NCBI GenBank assembly: GCA_018715545.1 | Contig: DVLK01000090.1 | Coordinates: 1-15,336 of the forward strand | DNA length: 15,336 nt | Reading direction: 5' to 3' | Source of the DNA: Candidatus Caccovivens faecavium | GTDB taxonomy: Bacteria; Bacillota; Clostridia; Christensenellales; UBA1242 | In this document: piece after piece, positions 5,669 to 12,754 of the stretch | How the letters are laid out: each line of letters begins with the position of its first letter | Position numbering within the stretch: position 1 is the stretch's first letter | Notes under the pieces: generated by a model | The model's input: only the letters and a program-made list of their open reading frames with translations | Database searches by the model: none | Told to the model about the DNA's origin: nothing | Made by a program: the position numbers and the translations under genes

Positions 5669-8642
5669 ATTTTAAATATTTCCTGGATTGTCCAAAATAT
5701 TTATCTGCAACTCTTTGAACATTTCCAACTTGTTTCAAATCTTTGTTACATAAGAAATGTTTTCTTATAATCATCTTTATCATTGATTTTACTAATGGAT
5801 TTTTTGATGTATCATATATACCATCAGCACGCTTTGTAAATTCATTAAAATTGCCTAAATTTTCAAACATCATAACATTCAAAATTAAATTATTAATATT
5901 TTTAAATTCGATAGAATCTAATACTTTGATTGTTTTAGAATTTGTAGACAACCTTGCAACCATATCAAACAAATTCAATATAAACATTTCTGCTTCTATT
6001 TGTATTTGATTTATTATTTTATCTTGACCTTTTTCAATGTTATTTTCTTCACAATATTGTAACAAGTCTTTTAAAATATAATTAAAATTTGAGTCTACTT
6101 CATGTAAAACTTCATTACAAATTTTATTTGGATATTCATATATTCCTTTAGCTAAATCAAGTTTTTTATCTTTCTCTATCAAATGATTAAAATTTGGTAA
6201 AATTTTGCTTACAAGTTCCAAATGTCTCATAGCTTGATTTACCTTATATGCTTTTGAGTCCAACTTAGTTTCATCATAATCATCATAAATCGATTTCGTT
6301 TTTATCTCTAAGTTTCTTTTTAAATTCTTTTCCTGTTTTTCTATATTTTGTTCATGTTTTTCTTTATCTTCATTAGTTGGCAATTCAACCTTTTGTTCAA
6401 CATTCAACTTTAAAAACGAAATATCATTTTTATTAATATCAAACTCTACCCATGAACACATTATCTCTTTTGTACTTTTAATAATATAATCCAAGATAGA
6501 AACATTTTTTGTTATATATGATAAAAATAATAATATGTCACCATTAATATTGAAGCATAGATTTGTACAGATCCAACTTAATTCTGCATCTATTTTTTGT
6601 CCATTATTTGCTTTTTTATTTAATGCACTAGCAACAAAATAAGCCAAATATGAATTGTCGGCAAATTTAAAAGTATCGTTATCCATTTCATCTAAAATAT
6701 TTGCTTTTATACTATTTTTTCTAAATTGAGCACAGTCAATTTCCAACATATAGTTATCATTATATGATTTTATAACATTTTGTATGTCTTCTATTGAAAT
6801 TGGGTATTTTTTTCCAAAATGCATTTTATATGCTAGGTTTTCATAAATAGTAAAGTATTCTTCTATATTTTCATTGCTTATGTATTTTTGCAAAGCTTTA
6901 ACCAAATTTGTTTCAAAAACTTTACTAAATAAATTAGTTTGAACATCTGCATTATGGATGTCATCAACATAGTATGACACATACATTGTAATAAAATTGG
7001 GATTAATACTAAAAACTTGCAACTGATTTGATATAAAATTATTTATTTCAGTTACTTTGTTATCAATATTTTCTACTTTATTAATTGAATTATTTAAAAC
7101 ATTTTTTATTAATTCTTTTCTTTTTCTTAAATAAAATGGCAAAATTATTAGTCTTTCACATTTGTCATTTTCGCTTAAGCTTTTTTTAGTTAATTCAACA
7201 ATATCACACTTATCATTTGGTTTATATAGAAGGATTACTTTTTTAAAATCGTATTTTAAATTTGATACAAAATCATCAATTAATTTGTCAGGGATTTTAT
7301 CTAGGTTGTCAATAATAACAACTTTATCTTCTTTTAAAGTTTGTTTAAACTTTTCATAATCTAAACTATCATAACTATATTGTTCGCAAAAAGCATCTCT
7401 AATAATATTTTCATATTTTTTCGTATTAATTTGATTTAAGTCAATGTATAGTGGGATTTTCTTTCTTTTCACACTATTGCTATAGAAAGCTTTTGCTAAA
7501 GAAGACTTCCCGGCCATTGCATCGCCTTCAATATATACTATATTGTTTTCCTTTACAAAATCAAAAAATTCATCCATGTTTTTTATTATTTTTTCATTTT
7601 TATCTTGTTTATTATTTATTCTATCAATATCTGGGAAAACAAAAAGCTCATCTACTTTATAATTATTTATAGTTAGAAATTCTTTTGTAAAATTGATATT
7701 GGGTTTTAACAAATCATCAACAACTATTTCTTTAATATCTATATTAACCTGATCTGTTGTTATGACATACATTTGTTTTTCAGAATTCCAAACATAATAT
7801 TTTATATCACAAGTATTTTCTTCAGTATTAATTATGATTAAATTAAAAGAAAAATTATTTTCATAAAAATCAAACATCCCCGTTTTAACCATAATTAAAT
7901 TTTTTTGTTCTTTTTCTATATCTTGTATGTCTGATGAGTGTTCATGCCCACATATTAAGATATTACTTGCTCTATAAAAGTTGTTTTTCAAATTTTGTGA
8001 AGATTGCCAAGAAAACCATTCTGGACTTCTGTGCATAACAGTTACAGTATAATCAGCCCATTTTTGTTTTTTTATTCTCGAAATGCTTGATTCAGGAAAA
8101 TAGTGTAATCCCTTGTCATCATCTCCCATTTTATCCATAAACGTAGAAAACAATTCTGAATTAAGGAGATTAATTTGAGTATTAATTTCTCCAGTTTCAA
8201 AATTTTTATAATTATATAATTTGTCATGTAAGAAGCATCTATTTTTTTCTGCAAGTTCATAAAAAGAACTAAATTTTATTAATTCATTATCAATTTCATT
8301 ATCAATTGTTCCATTATTATGTAATTCTTTAACATCAAATCTTTCTCGTGGTACACCATCAAAGTTAATGTCATGATTGCCAGGAACTATATAAAAAGGT
8401 ATTAGTTTTTTCTTTCCTAATTTTTTCTTTAATTGATTACTAACAAGTCCAAACAAATTTCCTACTTTTCTATATTCATTTTTCTTGCCAGAAAAAGCTA
8501 AATCCCCAGCAACAATAACACATGAATTATCAAAACTTTCTATTGAATTTAAGACATTCCCAATATTCTCTATATATTTTTTATCTATATATTGATTCTC
8601 TCGCATATGTATGTCGCTTAGAACTAAAAATAGATTTTTCAT
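5667..8642 (-). CDS. Calcineurin-like metallophosphoesterase fused to STAND/NACHT-like NTPase
   Basis: A 991-aa fusion protein. Residues 1-290 are a calcineurin-like phosphoesterase with all metal-site motifs: SDIH (Asp10, His12), GD at 46-47, GNHD at 88-91, His204 and GHEH at 232-235. A P-loop NTPase follows at about 350-680: Walker A GDAMAGKSS (373-381), Walker B VVIIDNLDK (441-449) close to the STAND/NACHT pattern, and FKFADNSYLAYFVASAL (658-674), which resembles the 'F-H-x-F-EYFAA' element that ends NACHT modules. A charged, probably coiled-coil stretch (about 745-800) and an all-helical C-terminus complete it. There are no membrane segments. The layout, effector then STAND switch then sensor, is that of NLR-like anti-phage proteins. 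The effector probably cuts a nucleotide, nucleic acid or phosphoprotein; which one cannot be read from sequence. Start: GGAGG six bases before ATG. Base composition is strikingly AT-rich, suggesting transfer. It appears monocistronic. Confidence 0.85.
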   Translation of the reverse strand: MKNLFLVLSDIHMRENQYIDKKYIENIGNVLNSIESFDNSCVIVAGDLAFSGKKNEYRKVGNLFGLVSNQLKKKLGKKKLIPFYIVPGNHDINFDGVPRERFDVKELHNNGTIDNEIDNELIKFSSFYELAEKNRCFLHDKLYNYKNFETGEINTQINLLNSELFSTFMDKMGDDDKGLHYFPESSISRIKKQKWADYTVTVMHRSPEWFSWQSSQNLKNNFYRASNILICGHEHSSDIQDIEKEQKNLIMVKTGMFDFYENNFSFNLIIINTEENTCDIKYYVWNSEKQMYVITTDQVNIDIKEIVVDDLLKPNINFTKEFLTINNYKVDELFVFPDIDRINNKQDKNEKIIKNMDEFFDFVKENNIVYIEGDAMAGKSSLAKAFYSNSVKRKKIPLYIDLNQINTKKYENIIRDAFCEQYSYDSLDYEKFKQTLKEDKVVIIDNLDKIPDKLIDDFVSNLKYDFKKVILLYKPNDKCDIVELTKKSLSENDKCERLIILPFYLRKRKELIKNVLNNSINKVENIDNKVTEINNFISNQLQVFSINPNFITMYVSYYVDDIHNADVQTNLFSKVFETNLVKALQKYISNENIEEYFTIYENLAYKMHFGKKYPISIEDIQNVIKSYNDNYMLEIDCAQFRKNSIKANILDEMDNDTFKFADNSYLAYFVASALNKKANNGQKIDAELSWICTNLCFNINGDILLFLSYITKNVSILDYIIKSTKEIMCSWVEFDINKNDISFLKLNVEQKVELPTNEDKEKHEQNIEKQEKNLKRNLEIKTKSIYDDYDETKLDSKAYKVNQAMRHLELVSKILPNFNHLIEKDKKLDLAKGIYEYPNKICNEVLHEVDSNFNYILKDLLQYCEENNIEKGQDKIINQIQIEAEMFILNLFDMVARLSTNSKTIKVLDSIEFKNINNLILNVMMFENLGNFNEFTKRADGIYDTSKNPLVKSMIKMIIRKHFLCNKDLKQVGNVQRVADKYFGQSRKYLK

Positions 8643-8665
8643 AAGTTTCCTCCAAATTATGGTTT

Positions 8666-8674
8666 ATTATAACA
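8666..8674 (-). promoter_or_regulatory. Extended -10 promoter of the metallophosphoesterase-STAND gene
   Basis: The minus strand reads TGTTATAAT, a consensus extended -10, with start expected near 8659, 17 bases before the ATG and just upstream of the GGAGG site. The -35 region is poor. TTGTCGAA (8705-8698), a match to the Spo0A box core TGTCGAA, lies about 27 bases upstream of the -10, at roughly -39 to -46. Confidence 0.55.
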
Positions 8675-8815
8675 TATATTTTTAACATTTCTATACATTC
8701 GACAAAAAATGATAAAAAAATTTTTAAAATTGACCCCTTATAAATATTAATTGTAAGCATTTATTTTGTAATACTAGTTCAATTTGAATAGTGTTGGTCC
8801 CGCCAAAGTTATTTT

Positions 8816-8845
8816 AATGTACCAAAAGACATTTGGTACATTTTT
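8816..8845 (+). terminator. Intrinsic terminator just upstream of the small plus-strand gene
   Basis: AATGTACCAAA (8816-8826) pairs perfectly over 11 bp with TTTGGTACATT (8832-8842), around the loop AGACA, and runs into TTTTT (8841-8845). It ends only 15 bases before the next start codon, with no room for a promoter between. It is either an attenuator for that gene or the end of a gene now lost. Just before it, codons reading VLVPPKLF-stop (8791-8817) look like a gene's tail, but the frame is closed by TGA at 8785. Confidence 0.7.
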
Positions 8846-8860
8846 GTTAAAAGGAGTGAT

Positions 8861-9256
8861 ATGAGTAGAAAAATATACCATGTATCAAAAACTCATGGCT
8901 TATCTATAATTGAACTACATATTTGCTCTCATGATAAGGCTTATGTCTATGCGTCATACCATTTAGAAACAGCATTGTTATTTGGCGGTGAACTTTGGAC
9001 GGATTGGGATTTTATATATAAACGCAATTACGAGACAGGAGAATTAACTTTTAGTGAAGCTTACCCTAATATTTTTCAAAAATCTTTTAAAGGAAAAACT
9101 TGTTCTATATATGAACTTGAAGACAGCGGATTTTTGGAAGGGCAAACAAATATGTGGGATGAAATTGTTAGCCAAAAACCAACAAAGGTTATTCGGGAAA
9201 TCAAGATAGATGATTTGGCAAATGAAATTAGACAACTGGAAAAAATCATAAGATAA
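8861..9256 (+). CDS. Hypothetical protein resembling ADP-ribosyltransferase-fold family, frameshifted at the C-terminus
   Basis: A 131-aa soluble protein with AAAAGGAG ahead of the ATG. The order IYHVSK (His7), then SHDKAYVYAS, then ALLF, and later SIYEL and EIVSQKPTKVI, matches a common unnamed Firmicutes family whose opening resembles small ADP-ribosyltransferase-fold proteins ('YHGS...L.P..S.H...YVYA'). I know no proven function for that family, and activity is not claimed. The frame stops at 9256, while the -1 frame continues open for another ~47 codons to 9399 with a similar lysine-rich composition. The original protein was therefore probably about 179 aa and this copy may be broken. A terminator lies 15 bases upstream, so expression would need read-through. 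It sits divergent from the metallophosphoesterase-STAND gene. Confidence 0.55.
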   Translation: MSRKIYHVSKTHGLSIIELHICSHDKAYVYASYHLETALLFGGELWTDWDFIYKRNYETGELTFSEAYPNIFQKSFKGKTCSIYELEDSGFLEGQTNMWDEIVSQKPTKVIREIKIDDLANEIRQLEKIIR

Positions 9257-9399
9257 AAATAGAATTATATTCCAATGCAGAAGATTATAAAGAAAAAATA
9301 AAAAAACACATTAAAAATTTGCAAAAATATAGCGATATAAGAAATCAAAAAAATTTTAATGATTTATTAGAAAATTTTAAAGAGTTTATAAAATTATAA
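9257..9399 (+). pseudogene. Displaced 3' part of the preceding gene (frameshift remnant)
   Basis: In the -1 frame relative to the gene ending at 9256, an open stretch encodes IELYSNAEDYKEKIKKHI and then a continuing lysine-, asparagine- and leucine-rich helix-forming sequence to a TAA at 9397-9399. There is no ribosome binding site or start codon near its head. It reads as the natural C-terminus of the upstream protein, separated by a one-base indel in the A-rich stretch around 9240-9259. No canonical X-XXY-YYZ slippery heptamer lines up with the zero frame there, so programmed frameshifting is not supported. Confidence 0.5.
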
Positions 9400-9410
9400 G
9401 TGCATTTTGC

Positions 9411-9446
9411 CTAAAAAGTTCAACTAAAAAGTTGTTTTTAGATTTT
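9411..9446. terminator. Hairpin between convergent genes, possible bidirectional terminator
   Basis: CTAAAAA (9411-9417) plus CAACT (9421-9425) pair with AGTTG (9430-9434) plus TTTTTAG (9435-9441), leaving GTT bulged. A further T-run (9443-9447) follows on the plus strand. It overlaps the stop codon of the GH43 gene. The stem is AT-rich and imperfect, so confidence is moderate. Confidence 0.4.
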
Positions 9447-10694
9447 TATGGCGAATATTGTTTCGCCAGTTTCAGACATTGCGGAGAAGGCGAGGGTTGT
9501 TTTGTCTAAGCCTTCATCATATACTGAATACATTACACCATAAAAAATTTCATCTTGATATTCAAACTCAATAAATTTATTATGCTTTTTTAGATTTTTA
9601 TTTAGTGTTATTTTTATAGATTTACTTTCGCAAGTTTTTGAGGTTGTTCCATGTTCGAAAAGTATTACATTGTAAGTACCGCTTATATTTTTATTTGAAC
9701 GATATACTTTATCATACCTATATCTGTTTGGCATAACCACAGGCCAACCTTTTTCATTAAATACGAGTGTCCTTATATTTAGATAGTGTTTGCTTGGATT
9801 GTTATTAAGCCGAGTATGATGTACAAAAAAATACTTATCTTTATCTTTAAATATGCTATTGTGTCCAGGAGCTGTATAGGTGTTATATTGATGAGAAAAA
9901 CGATAATTTTTAATTATCATTCCTCCAACTTTATCCCAGTCTTCATCTGTAAGTGCTCTTCCACTAGGGTCAAAATATGGACCTATAATATTTTTTGCTC
10001 TACCGACTCGCACATTGTAACTATCTACTAAGCCACCATAAGAGAGGAAGAGATAGTAATATTTTGTTTGATTGTTGTAAATTAAATATGCACCTTCTAT
10101 TGGAGCATGAAGAACTCCTGCTATATGTGTTCCTAATTCGTCTAAATTTAATGGCAAGCCAGTTTTTTTGTCTAACTCCTTGATGTAAATTCCACCAAAA
10201 TAACTTCCATAAACTAAATATAATTTTTTATCATGGCTGAACTTCACGCAAGGGTCGAGCGCATTTGGTTTCCAGTATTCACCTTCTTTGGAAAGATGGA
10301 CTGCTCCGATGTGTCTATATGGACCTTCAAGTCTTTTGCTCTCTGCAAGCCCAATATAGCTCTGAGTGCTACCAAAGGAAGAAATGCAATAATAGAGGTG
10401 GTATTTGCTGTTAAATTTTATGATATCGGGAGCCCAGAAAGGAGAACCTTCATTGCGTGAAGTTGGAACATTTACTTTGCAATAATTGATTCCCTCACTT
10501 AACTCTTCTTTTATCGATATATTGTCGAAACAGCTTTTGCCCTCATCAGTCCAATCAACTAAGTTTGTAGATGAGCGAAATTGATAGAAGCCGTGTGTGG
10601 ATAATGTGAAAAATCTTCCGCCGCTCTTAATAATAGCAGGGTCATGTACGCCAAATTCACCTATTTTTTCGTTGTAAATTTCCAATTGATTCAT
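9438..10694 (-). CDS. GH43 family glycoside hydrolase, arabinanase-like
   Basis: A 418-aa five-bladed beta-propeller glycosidase, closest in motif pattern to endo-1,5-alpha-L-arabinanases, which cut arabinan side chains of plant pectin. From the chosen start: HDPAI gives the catalytic base Asp18, WAPDI Asp90, ALDPCV Asp147 (pKa-tuning position) and PIEGAY the proton donor Glu200. The GHNS histidine (278) matches the metal-binding histidine of arabinanases. About 100 further residues form a C-terminal beta domain, as in two-domain arabinanases. No signal peptide is seen, so it likely acts inside the cell on imported oligosaccharides. The frame is open to an ATG at 10733, but the ATG at 10694 has an AAAGGT site six bases upstream and the longer form would overlap the probable promoter. 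No sugar transporter or regulator adjoins it. Some GH43 relatives are xylosidases or arabinofuranosidases. Confidence 0.85.
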   Translation of the reverse strand: MNQLEIYNEKIGEFGVHDPAIIKSGGRFFTLSTHGFYQFRSSTNLVDWTDEGKSCFDNISIKEELSEGINYCKVNVPTSRNEGSPFWAPDIIKFNSKYHLYYCISSFGSTQSYIGLAESKRLEGPYRHIGAVHLSKEGEYWKPNALDPCVKFSHDKKLYLVYGSYFGGIYIKELDKKTGLPLNLDELGTHIAGVLHAPIEGAYLIYNNQTKYYYLFLSYGGLVDSYNVRVGRAKNIIGPYFDPSGRALTDEDWDKVGGMIIKNYRFSHQYNTYTAPGHNSIFKDKDKYFFVHHTRLNNNPSKHYLNIRTLVFNEKGWPVVMPNRYRYDKVYRSNKNISGTYNVILFEHGTTSKTCESKSIKITLNKNLKKHNKFIEFEYQDEIFYGVMYSVYDEGLDKTTLAFSAMSETGETIFAIKI

Positions 10695-10712
10695 ATATTT
10701 ACCTTTTAGAAA

Positions 10713-10741
10713 ATTATATAGTAAATATATCAAAAAGTAAA
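10713..10741 (-). promoter_or_regulatory. Promoter of the GH43 gene
   Basis: On the minus strand TTTACT (10741-10736) and TATAAT (10718-10713) are separated by 17 bases. Transcription would start near 10706, close to the ribosome binding site, so the leader is very short. This argues against translation from the ATG at 10733. Confidence 0.45.
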
Positions 10742-10791
10742 GGTATGTAAAAAGAATGATAATTAGAAAATAAAATTTTTTAGTTAGATTA

Positions 10792-10819
10792 TTGATTTGA
10801 AATTCAAATGTAGTATAAT
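10792..10819 (+). promoter_or_regulatory. Promoter upstream of the HNH-like gene, with a long leader
   Basis: TTGATT (10792-10797) and TATAAT (10814-10819) are spaced by 16 bases. Start near 10826 leaves a leader of about 160 bases. The leader contains short palindromes CATCGATG and GAGCTC around 10857-10869 and a 12-codon open frame (from an ATG at 10843) without a ribosome binding site. I recognise no riboswitch in it. Confidence 0.5.
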
Positions 10820-10986
10820 TTTATTGTAATCTATAAAAATATTATGAATTTATATCATCGATGCGAGCTCAGTCTAAGATAGTATTTTCTGTTGGTAAAT
10901 TAAAATTTAGGCTATTTAAGTTAATATCTCATAATTTAAAGAGTGTTAGTAATTTGAATATCGATAATTTAAAAATAAGGTGAAAA

Positions 10987-11613
10987 ATGATGGAGATTAA
11001 TTGTTTTGATATTATTATTGCTTATTTGAGAGCGTCAAAAGAGAAGTGTAAAATTTATGGAGAGGTGAATGGTAAGAGATACGCACTGTCGCCAAACAAT
11101 AATTATGTGTTGTCACAAATTTTAAGGCAATATAAATTACCAAAAAGTCACATATTTGTATCAAAGAGAGCAAAAGAGGAATGGGGAAAATTATCAGATA
11201 AAAATATTATAGACTATAATTACAAACAAAAAGTTGAAAACATAGGCAAGGAATATAGGTACAAGCCATGGAAAGGGAATAAAAACAAGCCAGAAGAGGA
11301 AGAGATTATTCTTTCAAATGGCAAAAAGTTTTGTTTTAATGATATTTTCCACTTTGACCACATTGTACCGATACGAGTTATTATAGAACAGTTAAAAGAA
11401 ATTCAGGATTTGACCTATGAAAATGTAGCAAAGGTGCTTGATAATATCTATGCATGTATTATGTTGAAAGATGAAGATAGAAGTATAAAATCTAAATCTA
11501 AGAGGGTAACCGATGTTATTTACATAATTGAACATGATTATATAGACACAATAAAAGGAGAGCCTATCTTGATAGACAATTGGGAAAATATAAAGAAAAG
11601 ATTAAACTCTTAG
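10987..11613 (+). CDS. Putative HNH-like endonuclease
   Basis: A 208-aa soluble protein. The centre carries FHFDHIVP (Asp124, His125, Pro128), then Asn153 in DNIYACIMLKDEDR (152-165) and a KSKSKR stretch. This matches the beta-beta-alpha-metal order of HNH nucleases: a D/H pair with 'xVP', a middle Asn, and a final metal-binding helix. The canonical last His/Asn is not clear (Asp162 to Arg165 stand there) and no zinc-binding cysteine pairs are present, so this is a divergent member at best. The N-terminal ~110 residues match nothing I recognise. Start: AAGGTG five bases before two consecutive ATGs; the first is given. It lies alone behind its own promoter, with the next gene starting from a separate one. 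A role as a solitary restriction enzyme or an element-borne nuclease is possible. Confidence 0.5.
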   Translation: MMEINCFDIIIAYLRASKEKCKIYGEVNGKRYALSPNNNYVLSQILRQYKLPKSHIFVSKRAKEEWGKLSDKNIIDYNYKQKVENIGKEYRYKPWKGNKNKPEEEEIILSNGKKFCFNDIFHFDHIVPIRVIIEQLKEIQDLTYENVAKVLDNIYACIMLKDEDRSIKSKSKRVTDVIYIIEHDYIDTIKGEPILIDNWENIKKRLNS

Positions 11614-11642
11614 ATAAGAATGATTAAAATATTTAGCAAGGC

Positions 11643-11671
11643 TTGTAGTACAAGGTAAATAGTGATATAAT
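11643..11671 (+). promoter_or_regulatory. Promoter for a probably leaderless mRNA
   Basis: TTGTAG (11643-11648) and the extended -10 TGATATAAT (11663-11671) are spaced by 17 bases. Start is predicted at about 11678-11681, at or next to the ATG at 11681, and no ribosome binding site precedes that ATG. Confidence 0.6.
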
Positions 11672-11680
11672 AAGAGCGTT

Positions 11681-12457
11681 ATGATTAAATTGATATGGTA
11701 TGGAACAGCAACAATAATGTTAGATATAGATGGAGAAAAGCTACTTTTTGATCCATTTTTCAGGCGTAACAAAAAATTAGAACAGCCTGACATAAAAGAA
11801 TTTTGTGAAGCTGATTTTATCTTTAATACACACGCGCATTTTGACCACTTATGCGATGTTCCGGCTGTACTAAGTAAAAGTAAGGCAAAACTATACGGTT
11901 CGCGACCAGCATATTTGCGTCTTAAAAAGCAAGGTGTAGATGTTGAGAAAAAAGCAGTTATATTAAAACATTACGAAACAAGACATATCAATGATATTTC
12001 AATAAAGGTAATTCCAAGCAAACATGTAAAGAATGATATTGGTATTATTTTGCTTACTGCTTTGAAGATACTTTTCGCTTTTCAAATACATAATGCAATA
12101 AAATTGTTGAGTATGCACCATAAGTTTTTAATGGGTGGCGAAATCATGGCGTTTGAAGTAAAGGCGCATGATAAAAAAATTTTAATATTTGGTTCAGCGG
12201 GAATAGATAAAACGGCAAAATTACCGAAGGATGTTGATGTTCTTGTATGGCCTTTTCAAGGGCGAATAAACATGAGTAAATATTCTCTTCCAATTATTGA
12301 GAAAATTAAGCCGAAGGTTATAATATTAGATCATTTTGATAACGCTTTTCCTCCCGTTACGAGCAATGTAAAAACGGAAAAGTTTATGAAGCTGATGAAA
12401 AAGAAGGACATAAAAGTAATATTACCAAAGTATAAGGAAGAAATAATCATAGATTAA
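11681..12457 (+). CDS. Metallo-beta-lactamase-fold hydrolase, UlaG-like
   Basis: A 258-aa MBL-fold protein of the UlaG / beta-lactamase_2 group. The metal motif HAHFDH (His51, His53, Asp55, His56) is complete. His115 (SKHVKND) is the likely third ligand and LDHFDNAFPP (His218, Asp220) is a conserved late motif of this subgroup. The fourth-motif Asp found in most MBL hydrolases is not obvious: that strand reads IFGSAGIDK (169-177), as in some UlaG-like relatives. A hydrophobic insert at about 120-150 is also notable. The substrate is unknown; relatives range from ascorbate-6-phosphate lactonase to phosphodiesterase-like enzymes. There is no signal peptide. Expressed from its own extended -10 promoter with essentially no leader, so translation probably starts on the 5' end of the mRNA. 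A hairpin follows its stop. Confidence 0.82.
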   Translation: MIKLIWYGTATIMLDIDGEKLLFDPFFRRNKKLEQPDIKEFCEADFIFNTHAHFDHLCDVPAVLSKSKAKLYGSRPAYLRLKKQGVDVEKKAVILKHYETRHINDISIKVIPSKHVKNDIGIILLTALKILFAFQIHNAIKLLSMHHKFLMGGEIMAFEVKAHDKKILIFGSAGIDKTAKLPKDVDVLVWPFQGRINMSKYSLPIIEKIKPKVIILDHFDNAFPPVTSNVKTEKFMKLMKKKDIKVILPKYKEEIIID

Positions 12458-12479
12458 AAAGGATAGGTGTCTGTCCTTT
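12458..12479 (+). terminator. Hairpin after the MBL-fold gene, probable terminator
   Basis: AAAGGATAG (12458-12466) pairs with CTGTCCTTT (12471-12479), nine pairs including one G-T, around the loop GTGT. The tail ATATTTATA is only partly T-rich. It starts directly after the stop codon. Confidence 0.55.
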
Positions 12480-12544
12480 ATATTTATACATTAAAAGAAT
12501 ATTTAAAAAATTTGTAAATATTTGTATTATTTAACCAAAATCAT

Positions 12545-12573
12545 TTGGTCTAAAAATTTTAGTGTGATATAAT
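12545..12573 (+). promoter_or_regulatory. Promoter of the Spo0A-domain gene
   Basis: TTGGTC (12545-12550) and the extended -10 TGATATAAT (12565-12573) are 17 bases apart. The -35 lies in a small ACCAAA/TTTGGT inverted repeat (12534-12549). Start is expected near 12580, giving a leader of about 175 bases. Confidence 0.6.
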
Positions 12574-12580
12574 AAAAAGG

Positions 12581-12754
12581 TCGAGCAGAAAGTTAGCTCG
12601 CTTAAAGGGAGGATATTGTGAACAGGTTAGTTAATGACTACTAATTTACTCCCAAATTATTTGTAGAAAAAAGTGTGGACTATAAGAAAAATTTAGCTAA
12701 TTCAGTATATATCAAAAATTTGTTACACAACAAGTTAAATATTAAGGAGTAAAT
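12581..12754 (+). promoter_or_regulatory. Structured leader RNA upstream of the Spo0A-domain gene
   Basis: The leader opens with a CGAGC/GCTCG hairpin (12582-12586 with 12596-12600). Then comes a strong ribosome binding site AGGGAGG (12606-12612), whose GGGAG pairs with CTCCC at 12649-12653; inside that loop TTAGT (12627-12631) pairs with ACTAA (12640-12644). The tiny frame served by this site lies within the fold. The remaining ~90 bases to the gene are AT-rich and show nothing recognisable. It fits no riboswitch class I know. Confidence 0.4.
12618..12644 (+). CDS. Possible 8-codon leader peptide
   Basis: GTG at 12618 stands five bases after AGGGAGG, near-ideal spacing, and encodes (V/M)NRLVNDY before TAA at 12642-12644. 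The ribosome binding site is the strongest in this part of the window and serves no longer gene. A second overlapping frame starts with ATG at 12634 (MTTNLLPNYL) but has only a weak site. Translation here would open the GGGAG/CTCCC pairing, as in attenuation-type control. No codon repeat points to a particular amino acid. Confidence 0.3.
   Translation: MNRLVNDY

Noticed and set aside
9236..9259. Programmed -1 frameshift joining the 131-aa frame to the 9399 stop
   Set aside because: No X-XXY-YYZ heptamer aligns with the zero frame in the A-rich stretch and no downstream stimulatory stem is visible; a plain indel is simpler.
10843..10881. 12-codon leader peptide in the long leader before the HNH-like gene
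   Set aside because: It has no ribosome binding site, and no terminator/antiterminator pair is visible around it.
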